Source: Dermatemys mawii (taxonomy: Eukaryota > Chordata > Testudines > Dermatemydidae). Taken from it: a stretch of DNA of 64,000 nucleotides. Location: assembly GCA_007922305.1 (NCBI GenBank), contig ML677333.1, positions 17,301,979 through 17,365,978 of the forward strand, given 5' to 3'. A model generated the notes under the pieces. The model did no database searches. It was not told where the DNA came from and saw only the letters and a list, made by a program, of their open reading frames with translations. The position numbers and the translations under genes are program-made. Shown in pieces: positions 33,083 to 45,339 of this stretch (the stretch's first letter is position 1; every line of letters begins with the position of its first letter).

Positions 33083-34263
33083 CATGTGTTCCTCTAAGCC
33101 ACTGAACCACTTGCCATCAAATCCCATGGAGATGGCACAGTACAAGAATCTAAGGAGCATAAATAGAATCTTATCACATGACAAATGCTCTGTGCACTTT
33201 ACCTATAATTAACACTAAACTTCACTCACCTTTCCTTCCACCATTACTTTCTCTTTTCTCATTATGTATCAGCAAAAGGCACTCTTCTTTTCTAAGCTAC
33301 TCCTATATCTGATCCCATTTCTCCTTGTATTATCATTGTTCTACCAAATTCTGTAATTTGTTCTCTCTCTCTCTTGCCACGCTTTCAAAGCATTAACATA
33401 CTTTGTATGAAAGATGATCTACAACAATAACAGTATTGTATTTGCATGATTCCACACAGCTAAATGATTTCTCTCAATCATCCTTGCTGTAGAAATGTTG
33501 TGAAGAATAAAAGGTAATAAACCACATTATTTCCATTAAGGAATACTCCACATAAATAGTTACTTACTGGAAGTAAAAATGATTCTCTGTTACATGTTTA
33601 ATAAGTTGTGAAAAGCATTTTATGACTAGGTAGTGTTTCTTTACCAGTAATTCTTTACCAGTGTTGCTGATATGTGAATTGGGACCATATTTCTGAAGAA
33701 AACAGGACACATTTGTAATTGATGTGCTGATTGCTAAGTACCTTAACTAGCAAAGCTCTCCAGTGAAAGGTCAATACCTCTGTTTCCCTAAAACTGACAG
33801 ATTATAGTTGCAAAAATTGCTGATACTTCCAAATATTGTAAATCTGTACCTATGAGTTACTGTAGTCTATACCCTTAGCGAAAGGTGGTTTGAATGGATG
33901 GTAGCTTCCAGTTCAGTGCATTAACTGCATCAAACTAATTTCTCCATATATATTGTGCTTGATAAATTACGGGTTTTGAAGCTGAGCAAATGACTTCAGC
34001 TACCTCTGTCTACATGTCACAACTCCTCAAAAAACAAGATGTACTGCTTCAAAGATTTTTTTGTGTGGTTATAGATCAAAAACAAACACTGCACTCCCTC
34101 ATTTATTTAACTAAAGTGTACGTGTACATAAATCAAGACTCCTCTCTCATGCTTCATGTGGGCAATCTGGCAAGGATCACAAATCTTTGTGATAGCGTTC
34201 ATGAGACTGTCTCCTCTTTTACATGTAAGAATTAAAGAAGTCAAGCCATGCTTCAATACATAC
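33083..34263. other. unassigned stretch
   Basis: No recognised gene or repeat. The 81-codon plus-strand frame at 33990-34235 has no motif I know. Confidence 0.5.
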
Positions 34264-34266
34264 TTA

Positions 34267-34551
34267 AGGCTGGGCTACACTGGGTGGGAGGGTTGAACCA
34301 AGATAAGCAACTTCAACTACGCTATTTGCATAGCTGAAGTTGAAATATCTTAGTTCGACTTACCTGGCCGTCCCCACAGCGGCAGGTTGACCGCGGCTGC
34401 TCCCCCGCCGACTCTGCTTACTCCTCCTACCGAGGTGGAGTACAACTGTCGATTCGGGGATCGATTTATCGTGTCTAAATAAGACATGATAAATCGGTCC
34501 CTGATACATCAAGCGCTACCTGCCAATCCGACAGGCAGTGTATCTGTACCC
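34267..34551. mobile_element. Harbinger-type MITE, copy 1
   Basis: This 285-bp element is flanked by TTA on both sides (34264-34266 and 34552-34554), the 3-bp target duplication of PIF/Harbinger transposons. The termini AGGCTGGGCTACACTGG and GCAGTGTATCTGTACCC are inverted repeats. It contains an internal hairpin ACTTCAACTACGC / GCATAGCTGAAGT and the word CGATTTATCGTGTCTAAATA. The same modules recur in the element at 56137-56407 in the opposite order and orientation. No coding capacity. Confidence 0.75.
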
Positions 34552-34554
34552 TTA

Positions 34555-36344
34555 GAAATCAATACATACTTAGGAACGTGGTGGTGTCAATACACACTTA
34601 CATATGTCAACACATTTAGATATTTCTGTTTGTAAAATATTTATGTTCTTGTGTTCTTATTTTTGTAGCACAGGCAATTAGAGAAGCAGAAGATCATATT
34701 TGTGAATAAACAAAATAAATGTCACTGCCAAAGTAGTTTAGTTCAATCTTCCTGGACAGGGTTTGGCTGTTGAGATATTCCCCACCCACTAGTGCTTTAT
34801 CTGTGCACCCTAATTCCACTGAATCTGACTAGAAAATGAAATTTCACTCAAGTGAATGCTCTTCTAGAGCCATCCAAGGTCCCAACACTAATGCATTTTT
34901 GTTTCTGGTCTGCTGAAGACAAAGTTTGGTTACAAAATTAACTGTAGGGTATATTGACATTTTTTGCACACTCTTATCAAAGTTCATGTTAAAGCCTCAT
35001 AAAAGTTCAGCAGTAGATGTACAAGCCTGATTCTTCCTTTTATTAAGGAAGTTATTAAGGTTTCCCTAAAGGTTTCTTCCCTTTCATTAAGGTTACACTG
35101 AAGTCAGCAGTAACAGGCTGGTACCACCCCTGAGCCTCAGGGAGGCATGGAGTGGTGGTGCTGTCTCAGAGTTATTCATCCCGGGACCAGGACTTGAAAT
35201 GTACATTTCAGGACTATGTCCCCAATTAGGGACAGGTGGTCACTCTCCTTGAAAAGTACAGAGTCACATTATATCTTCCTAAGTCACTTTCCTATCAACT
35301 GCTGGAACAGGGGTCATGGGTAAAAGGCAAAAAGGAGATGATTAGGACATCCCTGGCTGCTATAATTGTGAGCAGACATGGATAAGAGTTTCAATGATGT
35401 GATGCTAGTTTATACGAGTTGAAGATCTGGCCTAACTTTGACTGTGCATTTCCATACTTTTTGTTCTGACAACCACACTGTTTTTTTAATGTTGTTTGTG
35501 TTGTATGACTTTGTTTTTAATGTAATCTTAGATAATTGTCTATGTAGATAACATAATCACTATAGGCCTAATTGTGTAATTAGTGCACATGTATTTACAT
35601 AATTGCAATATTTTATTAAAAAGTATAATTACACTGTTAATGGGGTTATGCTTAATGACATCCTGAATGTCCTAATGAAACTTTATGAAAAGTAATACAC
35701 TGAGAAAGTACAAACATAAAGTAAGCAATTTTTTAAGTTCAGTACCTCAGCCCTCCTGTTCAATAAGCATCACATCATTAACTATGAATTGCTCTCAGCA
35801 TTATCACTAGATATAGACCAAAATTAATATTTTTCTACCTTCTCCCCGAACTATGAAAGTTCACTTAAAATGAAGTTATTTTTATCTATTTATTTTACTA
35901 TGGATTACCTTCTTGGGTTGGAGGAAGAACACTAATGCAGGAAGAGATGCACAGTATAAATATAGCTCTAGCAGACTCTACCCGCTAGTATATCAAAGTG
36001 AAGCCCATAAGACAAACTGAACTTTGCAAAGACCTCCTAAATAAAAAAAAAAAAATCTAATAAATAGGACTGCTCTGATGGATGATATTGATTATGTTTT
36101 ATTTGAAAGAGGAACCTAGAATCTTAGACCTTAAAGGCAAATACAGAAACCTTTGACTTTTGCCATTGATTAGTTCACATGTTTATTGGTTAAATGACAC
36201 TAAAGCTGTTTTTCTTATATTCCACCCAAGAATATCTTTTGTATCAGTGATATCATTGTGACAGTTTTAAAAGAAAATACTTATAAGACAGATATTCTAA
36301 TTAATAAAAGAATAGTACCATGTTGGCTCTTTATGGGAATTTTG
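34555..36344. other. unassigned stretch, partly CNE-like
   Basis: No recognised gene. The block at 35460-35715 is listed separately; the remainder is AT-rich and unclassified, with a 13-base A-run near 36043. Confidence 0.5.
35460..35715. promoter_or_regulatory. candidate conserved noncoding element
   Basis: A repeat-free block packed with homeodomain-like cores (CCTAATTGTGTAATTAGTGC, TACATAATTGCAATATTTTA) and GATA-like AGATAATTGTC. The near-palindrome TAATTGTGTAATTA looks like a paired-type homeodomain site. There is no ORF. Conservation is untested. Confidence 0.25.
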
Positions 36345-36622
36345 AACTTGGTCTAGTGTTAAAAAGTTTTTCCAACATAGATGTCAATCATGAGTGTGAA
36401 AAAATCATACCCCTAATTGATTTTGCTATGCCAAGAAAAGTCTTAAGATGGATGCAGATAGACCAGGAAAGGGTCCTTTTGCCAGTACAGCTTATTTTGC
36501 TTGGGTAACTGGTATAAGCTATATTAGCAAAACAATCTTTGGTCTTGTATAAGATGCACCTACACTATGGGGGTTTGCTGATAAAGCTCTACTGCTCAAC
36601 TGTTTCTAGTGTAGACAAGGCC
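36345..36622. mobile_element. MITE with GTCTACACT-type ends
   Basis: The left end CTTGGTCTAGTGTTAAAAAG and right end TTTCTAGTGTAGACAAGGCC are inverted repeats. Internal words GTGTGAAAAAATCATACCCC, TTTTGCTATGCCAAGAAAAG and TTTGCCAGTACAGCTTATTT match the layout of an abundant turtle MITE made of repeated GCTATACCAGCAAAA-like units. The target duplication is not clear. The 62-codon frame at 36320-36508 is a by-product. Confidence 0.65.
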
Positions 36623-39582
36623 GAAGATAGGTGACCACCTCAGGATTCAATTTAGGTATGTGACTGCAAATGAAAAAGCACTATAATTTTGCTTATCCAA
36701 ATACACACACACACACAAATTCTTACCTACCTTAATTTAGTGAGCTATCATTAAAAAGACCTGAAATAGGACTAGTTAAAAATGTATCAACAGTATGGGT
36801 GGAGTCCTATCTACTTAGTACTACATGTGGGACAAAGTGCACTTCAGATATTGTTCCATGTAGTAATAATTGCTAGATTTATATAACACTTTACATATAT
36901 TAAATACTGACTTCAGCATCTCTGTAGGGCTTTTATAGTGCTTGCCTGTGGATGCCCAGGGGGTTCAAGGCATTGGATTTGATCTTTAAAATCTTTCATT
37001 ATTTGGACCCGTTGCATAACAGATTGACTCTCTTGTGCCATATTGCCACAGTTGAGGTTAGGAGAGGCACTCATGCTGGAGCTCCCTCAGAGTGAGAGAG
37101 ATGGAGCTGTTAAGAGGGATCCTCCAACACCACCACTTTGGTGAAAGAATGTGCTTCTCTCCATCTTTCCTCCAAAGGACCTGATTGGTTAAGCTTGTAG
37201 ACATGCAGCTGTATATTGTGTATTTTCTGTCAGGAATGGAGAGGGGAATGGAGAGAGAGAACTGGAAGAAATTATATGATAATCTATATCAATGCTATAC
37301 TTGGTAGCAGAAGTTGCAACTATATAGGCTGTGAGAAGTTGATATAGGCAGTTTTGTGTGTAATTTATCCATTGTTATTAGACATTTTAACGTCTTTAAG
37401 GCCTCCCAGAACACAGGATGGGCATTTACTAACACAAACACCCATTTAGCAGATTGGGTTTGTGAGTAAATGAGATTTAGGCCTATAATACATTGAATAT
37501 TCTTAAGTGTGCATGCATTCTCAGACACAAAACACCCAGGCTGATATTCTGTACTGTGCCTTTGGGAGGTGCAGCACTGAACTTGTAGCCCAAGGAACAG
37601 AAGGTCTGGGGACTTCCCAGCATAACTTAAGTAGTGTCAACACTTAGAATACCCATATGGCGATGCACCTACCCCCTCCAGTCACTAGCATGTTCCCTGT
37701 TCCAGGGCTTGTGGGGTGCTTCATAGGACAGACTAGGGCTGCCTGTGCAATGCCTATACCAAAGAAATTCCCCTTGACCGGTTCCAGGATTTTTACAGCA
37801 GCATTCAGGAGCCATAGTGGGAGAGATAATTCCCCTCCCCAGTATATAATCATAGGTGCATATACACTTAGCCTTGCACACACTCAGTCTCAGCCTGCAC
37901 AGTTGCAGCATGGTTTTCTATAATTAATTTGTGCATGCCTCTACATTCACACACAGACTTTATTATGCCTAGTCACTTAAGATTATATTCTTAAACAGCT
38001 GTGTAGAGGTAAAGAAAGCTCCTTTAGGAAGGGATTAAAGAACAAAGGCTCAAGGATTTTGGTGAGGCTGTTAGCTTTTTTTTTTTTGTATGCTGCACTT
38101 CTACAAGAATACTCAAGACACTCCCTCTAAATGTCCTTTGCGTTTCATTGAAAGTGTATTCTTGAAATGCTCCTTTTAAATCAGAAACATTTCAACCTAT
38201 CACAGCTATTTTTCTTGATCTGTTGCAGCAGTGCAGGCAGCTTGGAAATTCTTTTGCTGCATTAACTTTGGTGAAAGTCTCAAACAATTCCGTATGTTCA
38301 CTCAGGGTTCTTGCTCTAATACAGGCAGTATGCAGAAAAGGACAGAAGAACTTCATTAGAAAAAAGGAATGAGGTAACTAGTTGAATCCTAAAAGTACTA
38401 TGTCAGCTCCTGATTTAGTTTCTCTCCAGCTTCTGTGTCCTCGCTAGAATTAATCTGTCTAGTAAAGATGACTTCCTGTCTGCTTGGTCCATTTTCTTGC
38501 CATTCCAGAAAGCTGTTTAGATGTAGACTGGTTCTGATGGAGGGGAAAGGGAACAAACATCTGAACGAAGTAGCACAAAGGAATATGCATTAAAGATTCA
38601 ACTGAAAATGCACATCAGCTCATTTTAGCTGATTACATTTAAACTACAATAATCAGTTTAACTATCCAGACAGAACCATTTAAAATAAAGTACATTGGTT
38701 TGACATCTTACTTCACTATCCTTTTGTGCTTTATTCTACATGTTTTTTAAAATTTGATTTAAAAAAATAAACTTGAAAAATGCCATCCTTTTGTACACTA
38801 CAAATAACTCAGCTTTTCTCTGGTATTTATTTGTCACCAGTAAGTCACTGTTAGGGTCCAAAGTCAGATTTCATGTTATCACTTAACTATAGAAAATATT
38901 ATAATTTATCCTATTTTAGTCAAGAATAAGGCGCGAGGTGCAAACCGTTTAAATAATGATGCATATTTACACTGACTGTCGCATAAGGATAAGCGCTGAA
39001 CTCTGTCCAGATCAAAAATGTTTAGTTTGCTGAACAATAGCTCCTCTTTTTCTTATGTTCTTATGAAAGAACACATTTTTTTTAAAAAAAATAGTGTAGG
39101 CCTTTAATATAAACCTCCCTTCCCCCTGTGAAAACAGGCACAACTCAGAGATGAGGTAAAAAGAGTACAATTACTGTAGCTTGTTTACCAGGCTAACTAG
39201 CCTAGCCATTGCAAATTGTCAGACAAATATGGAATATGCCCATGTCTTCTTGAATTCTCCAATTTACATTCACCTTATGAGAGATAATATTTCTCTGTAT
39301 CTCTGTATACATTTTACAGATTGTCATAGCTAAAGAAACAAAGTAACCCCCGCAATTCTTGTAGCATATTACTCTAGATGAGACAAACAATATCTGAACC
39401 AATCCTAAACAGTAATGGACAACCAGGATAAAATTCCAAATTCAGTCAAACAGGTCACAGCGTCAATAATAGCTGAAAGGCCACAAATGCAATTGCAATC
39501 TCTAATGGCTTGTCTGCAGTCCATATGTTTTCTGCCTTATCTGTACTGGTTGTAAGCACTTTGGAATAGGGATCTATTAGGC
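36623..39582. other. unassigned stretch
   Basis: No recognised gene. It includes a CA run (about 36702-36717). A segment at about 36960-37200 distantly resembles the 3' part of an old LINE, but is not secure. The short frames on both strands at 37644-37923 are unassigned. TTCTTATGTTCTTATG at 39050-39065 matches the CR1 3' tip, but the flanking sequence does not. Confidence 0.5.
36702..36717. repeat. (AC)n microsatellite
   Basis: Uninterrupted AC dinucleotide run. Confidence 0.85.
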
Positions 39583-39675
39583 ATGAACTTCTGCTATACA
39601 GTGCAGTATACATTCATGTCACTACATATGTTATTATTTATTAATACTTCTAACTATATCTTCTTTCCTTCCAAG

Positions 39676-39883
39676 GTTGATTTTGTTCCATTTTATGATT
39701 ACAACAGAACACAAAGCAACATGGCTCTCTGTTTAATTCCTAGTTTGCAAGGCAGAAGCATCCAGGGTGCAACTATAGCTCTAGGAATCAGTGTAAAAGT
39801 CGACTTATCTCAAACCTTCACACTTTCTCAAAAAACATTGGAGAATGCCATTGCAACTGTGCAGCACATTACTGGGTTTATAG
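39676..39883 (+). other. possible exon of unknown gene
   Basis: A pyrimidine-rich acceptor (CTTCTTTCCTTCCAAG, ending 39675) precedes an open frame, and a good donor (TTTATAG then GTATGC) begins at 39884, giving a 208-bp candidate exon. It is open in one frame, VDFVPFYDYNRTQSNMALCL at the start and ATVQHITGFIG at the end, with no stop for 123 codons around it. I recognise no domain. The solo LTR is inserted 55 bases downstream of the donor. It could be a genuine exon, a pseudogene fragment or chance; the amino-acid composition is plausible for protein but not decisive. Confidence 0.25.
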
Positions 39884-39938
39884 GTATGCAGAATCCAGTA
39901 AACCTTTTCCCAGCAAATTTGAAGAATACTGTATCAAG

Positions 39939-40550
39939 TATGACAAAGTTCTGAGTCTGTATTTGTGGGTTCTGCGCTTCCTGGCGGATTTAGGGGCCTC
40001 AGAAATTCATCTAGGCCCCAGAGTGACCTCCCTTTCTCAGTAACTAATTAGGGGAGGCAGAAACCAGGGAGCCTGGGCCCGCCCTCTACTCCGGACTCCA
40101 GCCCAGGGACCCTAATAGTATCAGCTAAGATGGCTGACCTTTTAGCCACAAAGCACAATACAATTCCCTAGGCTACTTCCCCACAGCAGTCCTCGCTTCT
40201 TCAAACTCCACTTCACCCTTACCTCAGGGCCTCCTTCCTTGCGTATGATATGTTGTCTACCACTCAGTCTCACCAACAGCACAACTTCCTTCCACAGCTC
40301 CTGACATCTACAGCCCACCAAACTAGGAGGTTTTTATCTGGATTCAGCCAGTCCCTGATTGGCTTCAGGTGTCCCAATCAGGCTAGCTGTTTTATTCCTT
40401 TCTAGAAGGTTCTTAATTGGCCCCAGGTGTCTTGATTGGCCTGGAGTAGCCTTTATTTGGCTATCCAGGGAACAGGGACCTGCACATCCTGAGACTAATA
40501 TACCTGCCTTCCAGCACTCTCTGATATCCTTCTGGTCTGACTCCATCACA
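39939..40550 (+). mobile_element. solo LTR, copy 2
   Basis: This is the same family and orientation as 29190-29891. It starts TATGACAAAG (the usual TG changed to TA) and ends CATCACA, with the exact 4-bp duplication CAAG at 39935-39938 and 40551-40554. At 612 bp it is about 90 bp shorter than copy 1, mostly missing sequence after the first 70 bases. Since the two target duplications differ in sequence (CAAG, GGTC), these are independent insertions. Confidence 0.78.
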
Positions 40551-40554
40551 CAAG

Positions 40555-40954
40555 ATAAAACAGATGATTTTTGAAACTTTAGGCATGTTTTGTTTCAGCA
40601 TCCTTTTTGAAAGGAGATGAAAAATCCAACAGTAGATGGAAATATGTAACTGGTCCACAAACATGCAGATGACATTGGAGACTCACAATTGGCCAGTTTT
40701 AGCACTATGAGCCAAGTGAAAGCCAGATGGGAATTTAACAAATACTGATAGGGAGAATAATATTGTCACTATGCCAGTACCAGATGCATGCTGCTCTCAC
40801 TGATCCGAGACCATCAACATGTTCTCCTCATTGTGCCAACTCAGAGTGTCTTATTTATCACAGTGCCTTTTCAGTCAAAGAAGTTCTTTACGATGCAAAA
40901 TGTGTTGTTAAGTTTTAGATTTTGAGGAAACAAAGTTTTAAATTTTGGCTATTG
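40555..40954. other. unassigned stretch
   Basis: Short sequence between the LTR and the hAT MITE, with no recognised feature. Confidence 0.5.
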
Positions 40955-40962
40955 GTCTAATA

Positions 40963-41278
40963 CAGGGGTAGGCAACCTATGGCATGGGTGCCAAAGGCGG
41001 CACACGAGCTGATTTTTAGGGGCACTCACACTGCCCGGGTCCTGACTGCTGGTCTGGGGGGGCTCTGCATTTTAATTTAATTTTAAATGAAGCTTCTTAT
41101 TTCAAAAACCATATTTACTTTACATACAACAATAGTTTAGTTATATACTATAGACTTATAGAAAGTTATATATTATAGACTTATAGACGTTAAAATGTAT
41201 TACTGGCACACAAAACCTTAAATTAGAGTAACTAAATGAAGATGCGGCACACCACTTCTGAAAGGTTGCTCACCCCTA
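40963..41278. mobile_element. hAT MITE with exact 8-bp target duplication
   Basis: The ends CAGGGGTAGGCAACC and GGTTGCTCACCCCTA are hAT-type inverted repeats. The flanking octamer GTCTAATA is identical at 40955-40962 and 41279-41286. Subterminal GGCGGCACACGAG and GCGGCACACCAC are mirrored modules. 316 bp, no ORF of note, recent-looking because the target duplication is perfect. Confidence 0.9.
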
Positions 41279-41286
41279 GTCTAATA

Positions 41287-43739
41287 CATATACTGTATGG
41301 AGCTGTATATGCAACTAGAGCTCCGCATGCACGTTTTGAATACAATTGTTTAAATGAATAAGCAAGACAGCAGAAGTATACAATACCATTACAAATTATT
41401 TTGTATTTGATCATGGTTTTGTAGCAGTTTATCTCAACATGGGTCTGCGATGCAGATCCTCTCTAAGGACCCAAATCTTTGAGTAGTAAATAAACTTAAA
41501 TGGGGACACAGAACTAAGCCCTAAATATAACAGTCTAACCTACAAGGTGGCATATGAGCTATTGAGCACTTAAAGTTCCTACATTTTCCTAAAAAGTCAA
41601 TGCACTAATATCTAATTCATTGCTTGCACTGTTTTTTGGGACACCATGAGTATGGCTGATATTAAATAACCTTTTTCTCTCTGGCTTTAGTACCATGGAC
41701 ACAAATGAAGCTTTTTAATTACAGTGTCTTGTCCATGTCAGTTGTAGGGATAAGACTCGATTAAGGGGTGGAAGACACTGAATATTCTCTAATCATGCAA
41801 ACCAGACCTGAACCAAAAGCTTTAAACAAAAAAAAAACAAAATTCAAGATTCTTAAAAGTTTTGTTTTCTTTTCCCCAAAAGATCATTCCCCAGTGACCA
41901 AGGCATTATTGGTTTGAGAAATTACTACAGTATTCATAATGAGGAATAATACTAGAAGCAACCACTATATTTTAAACAGCTAACAAGTATGCACCTGGAG
42001 AGATATATTTAGATTGAGATTGAATACAGAAAACTGGGGCTAGTTCTGAATCCACTGCACTGAGTCCGTAATATCATTTGAGCTGAACTGGACAAAATAG
42101 GGACAAAAACTGCAGTCCTATTCAGGGAAAAACTATTAGAGAAATACTTTTCTTTCAGAAGTTTATTTTTATGAATGCCATCTATCTGTCACTAAAAATT
42201 ACAATAGGGACAGATCACATAACACTATATCTAAACACACTGAAAAGAATGTATACCTAACATTACAGATTATATGATCCAGAGCCCAGTCTAACCATCC
42301 AAAGGGTTAACCAGCTCAGAGATTTATTTTTGCCAAGGGTTACATATAGACTATGTATACCAAATGGCAAACTTATTTTAACTCCTTACTGCCTGAGGGT
42401 GGGGGGGGGGGGGGGCTCTCTTCCCTGGATGAAAGCTCTAAATCTGAGCTCTACGGGTACAATTCTAAGAAACTGATGGACATAGAATCAAATCAGTGTG
42501 CCAAAAGAGCAGGGTTAATATGTGTCTGCATTTCTTTCTGGATATTCCCTTCCCAATATAACTAGAGAAATTATTTTCAGCCACAAAAATTGCTGAAATC
42601 AAACTAAAAAGGAAAAGATTTTGCAATATGTTACACAAGCTAAAAGTATATTTAAAAGGTGTTAACATGCATCTGAAGATATACTAAGGAAATCATAAAC
42701 TAAGAAATGTCTGTAACACTCAAATCCATTTCACTAAAGAAAACAACAGTGATGTGTGTTTTGTAAGGAAAACAACGTTAAACAGGAAGAAGACTCGATC
42801 CTAGGCCCACTGTGGTGTTACAATGCTATTGCAATGACCTAGCACCTCCTCAACAGGTCCTCATCAAGGGGATAGGAAGGCAGCATTTAGACCGCCCTCC
42901 TTCCCTAATATTAGGGGTCTGAGAGGTAACTTGCTTTAGTCTAGGTTGCTATTCATGCTAAGACATCTTTGGGTAGATGCAATAGCATTCAGCCTTTCTA
43001 GCAGCATTTTGGTGGAGAGTACTATGAAGATTCCTACCCAGAATGACTGATTTCTTACAAGTGCCAGTCACCAACTTTTTAATTGTTTGATGTGGTGGCG
43101 TGGTCAGCTGCCTCATGGTCACATGATTATATCTAATCAGTGTACTCTTGCTAGAAAGGAAGAGGGGAAGAACCACTCAATTTCCCCACATGTACTATGC
43201 TTGGGTGATGGCTGATGGTCAAAAACCGGTTAACCAGAGTCCCAAAAACACAGGTCCCAAAAAGAGAGATTAGAAAGCAACACACCTTCTGTCCTGCTCT
43301 TTTTCTCATTCCTCTCACAAGAAGGTACACCAGCTACCAAACTGACTGTCTCAGAATCACGAGTCCACAAACTTCTGCCCATAAAGACCCAGGACCATGA
43401 TTAGCCTTTTGTTCTGTCGATAATTCTTAGGCTGCTGAAGCCACATGCTTGAGGCCTTATGGAGAGATGAGGAGATTGTCAGAGAGGAACTTTTCCCTAC
43501 ATTATTAGGAACTGAAGACTGTTCCACATGTCACTGAACATATGTGCAATATGTTCTCATTTTAACTCAGATTAAAATGTCACGAGAAACTAAATCTCCA
43601 AATAAATGTACGGTATCAATTTAGAAGATTCAAATTAATTAGTAGTACTCCAACCAGACCATTAGATAGGCAGCTGTGTTTCTCCCCCCAAAATTGCTGT
43701 ATTTGTATGCAAAGTAACATTTATGGCATCAGGGGTATG
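41287..43739. other. unassigned stretch with a G-run
   Basis: No recognised gene or element. It contains a 15-base G homopolymer at 42401-42415 and AT-rich unique-looking sequence. Confidence 0.5.
42401..42415. repeat. (G)15 homopolymer
   Basis: Fifteen consecutive guanines on the plus strand, preceded by GAGGGT. It could form a G-quadruplex with neighbouring copies or itself, and is error-prone in sequencing. Confidence 0.9.
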
Positions 43740-43749
43740 GAGAACAAGA

Positions 43750-44742
43750 TGCAGTAGGATTAGAGAAACTTAAAAACCTCTAGGGATGGAGATTCCACCA
43801 CCTCCCTAGATAATCTATTCCAGTGCTTCACCACCCTTCTAGTGAAGCAGTGAAACACCCTTCTAATGTCTAACTTAGCCAGGCTCCATCCGCTTTGGAA
43901 TTCGCCTTAAGGTAGTTGAACGCTGCTATCAAATTCCCCTCACTTCTCTTCTGCAGACTAAACAAGCCCAGTTCCCTCAGTCTCTCCTCATAAGTCATGT
44001 GCCCCAGTCCCCTGATCATTTTCATTGACGTCCATTGGACTCTCTCCAATTTGTCCACCTCCTTTCTGTAGTGGGGGGCCCAAAAGTGGATGCAGTACTC
44101 CAGGTGTGGCCTCACCACTACTGAAGAGAGGGGAATAATCACTTCCCCGATCTTATGGCAATGCTCCTACTAACGCAGTTCAAACAAGGGCACACTGATG
44201 ACTCATATCAAGCTTCTCATCCACTGTACTACCCAGATCCTTTTCTGCAGATCTGCTGCTTAGCCAGTCAGTCCACAGGCTGTAGCGGTTCATGGGATCC
44301 ATGAATCCATCCCATCATCCAAGATCATTAATGAAGATGGTGAACAAAACCGGCCCCAGGACCAACCCCGCTGGGGCACTACTCTTCATACTGGTCACCA
44401 ACTAGACATCAAGCCATTGATCACTACCTGTTGAGCCCAACAATCTAGCCAGCTTTCTATCCACCTTATAGTCCATTCATCCAATCCATACTTTTTTAAA
44501 TTGCTGTCAAGAATACTGTGGGAGACTGTATCAAAAGCTTTGCTAAATTCAAGATATATCATGTCCACTGCTTTCCCCTCATCCAAAGAGCCAGTTATCT
44601 CATCATAGAAGGCAATCAGGTTGGTCAGGCATGACTTGCCCTTGGTGAATCCATGTTGACTGTTCCTGATCACCTTCCTCTCCTCCTAGTGCTTCAAAAT
44701 GATTTCCTTGAGAACCTGCTCAAATGAACCATCCCATTCACT
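43750..44742 (-). pseudogene. CR1 LINE fragment (RT and C-terminus)
   Basis: The minus strand encodes pieces of CR1 ORF2. 44673-44395 has the RT core NSQHGFTKGKSCLTNLIAFY and MIYLEFSKAFDTVSHSIL. 44142-43870 has the C-terminus [35 protein letters not shown] and [15 protein letters not shown]. The intervening part is recognisable but frame-shifted and stopped. The subfamily differs from the long copy at 15-19.4 kb and is closer to the bird-type sequence. It is truncated at about 44742, where a second CR1 fragment begins. Confidence 0.85.
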
Positions 44743-44744
44743 TC

Positions 44745-45082
44745 CAGCTTTTGGGAAACAGAGGCTTGGGACACTCAGAACATAGTGCCGCATCCCTATA
44801 ACTGAACCCTGTTATAGTTTTGGACTTCACAACATCCCCTGGGGCAATGAGTTCCACGGGTTGCATGTGCATTGTGTGAAGTACTTCTGTTTGTTTTAAA
44901 CCCTCTGCCTATTAATTTCATTGACCCCTAGTTCTAGTGTTATGTGCAGGAGTAAATAACATTTCCTTATTCATTTTCTCCACACCAGTCAAGATTTTAT
45001 AGACCTTCATCATACGCCCTCTTAGTTGTCTCTTTTCCAAACTGAAAAGTCCAGTCATTTTAATCTGTCCTCATACTGGAGA
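44745..45082 (-). mobile_element. CR1 fragment (ORF2 C-terminus and 3' UTR)
   Basis: Plus-strand words ACCCTGTTATAGTTTTGGAC, GAGTTCCACGGGTTGCATGT, TATTAATTTCATTGACCCCT and AGTTGTCTCTTTTCCAAACT are the antisense of the CR1 ORF2 C-terminus. They correspond to plus-strand 15180-15500 of the long copy. The fragment has several small deletions and no open frame. Confidence 0.85.
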
Positions 45083-45339
45083 TATTGAATACTATCAACA
45101 TAATGAACTAGGGTAGAATTGCTGATACCTGTTATTAGCAGGCCAGCAGGCTATAACATGACATTCCCAGGAGCTGGATTGGCCTGACAAGCCGTCTGAA
45201 ATGTACTTGTTATAGAAAGAGTACAGCAAGCCAGACTGACTTACATGGATTTCAACCTAAGCCTAATAAGCCTATCAAAGGGACATGGTCTTGGATTTCG
45301 GATAACAGCTAAACATATTGTGAGCTAAAATGTTAGATA
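45083..45339. other. unassigned spacer between LINE fragments
   Basis: About 250 bases with no recognised motif; it may be the decayed 5' part of the following RTE-type element. Confidence 0.4.

Noticed and set aside
36960..37200. Old LINE 3' fragment
   Set aside because: Distant resemblance to a recurring vertebrate LINE tail only; not firm enough to call without a search.
39050..39065. CR1 3' tip (TTCTTATGTTCTTATG)
   Set aside because: The 16-base match is real, but the upstream sequence has no CR1 3' UTR similarity, so it may be chance.
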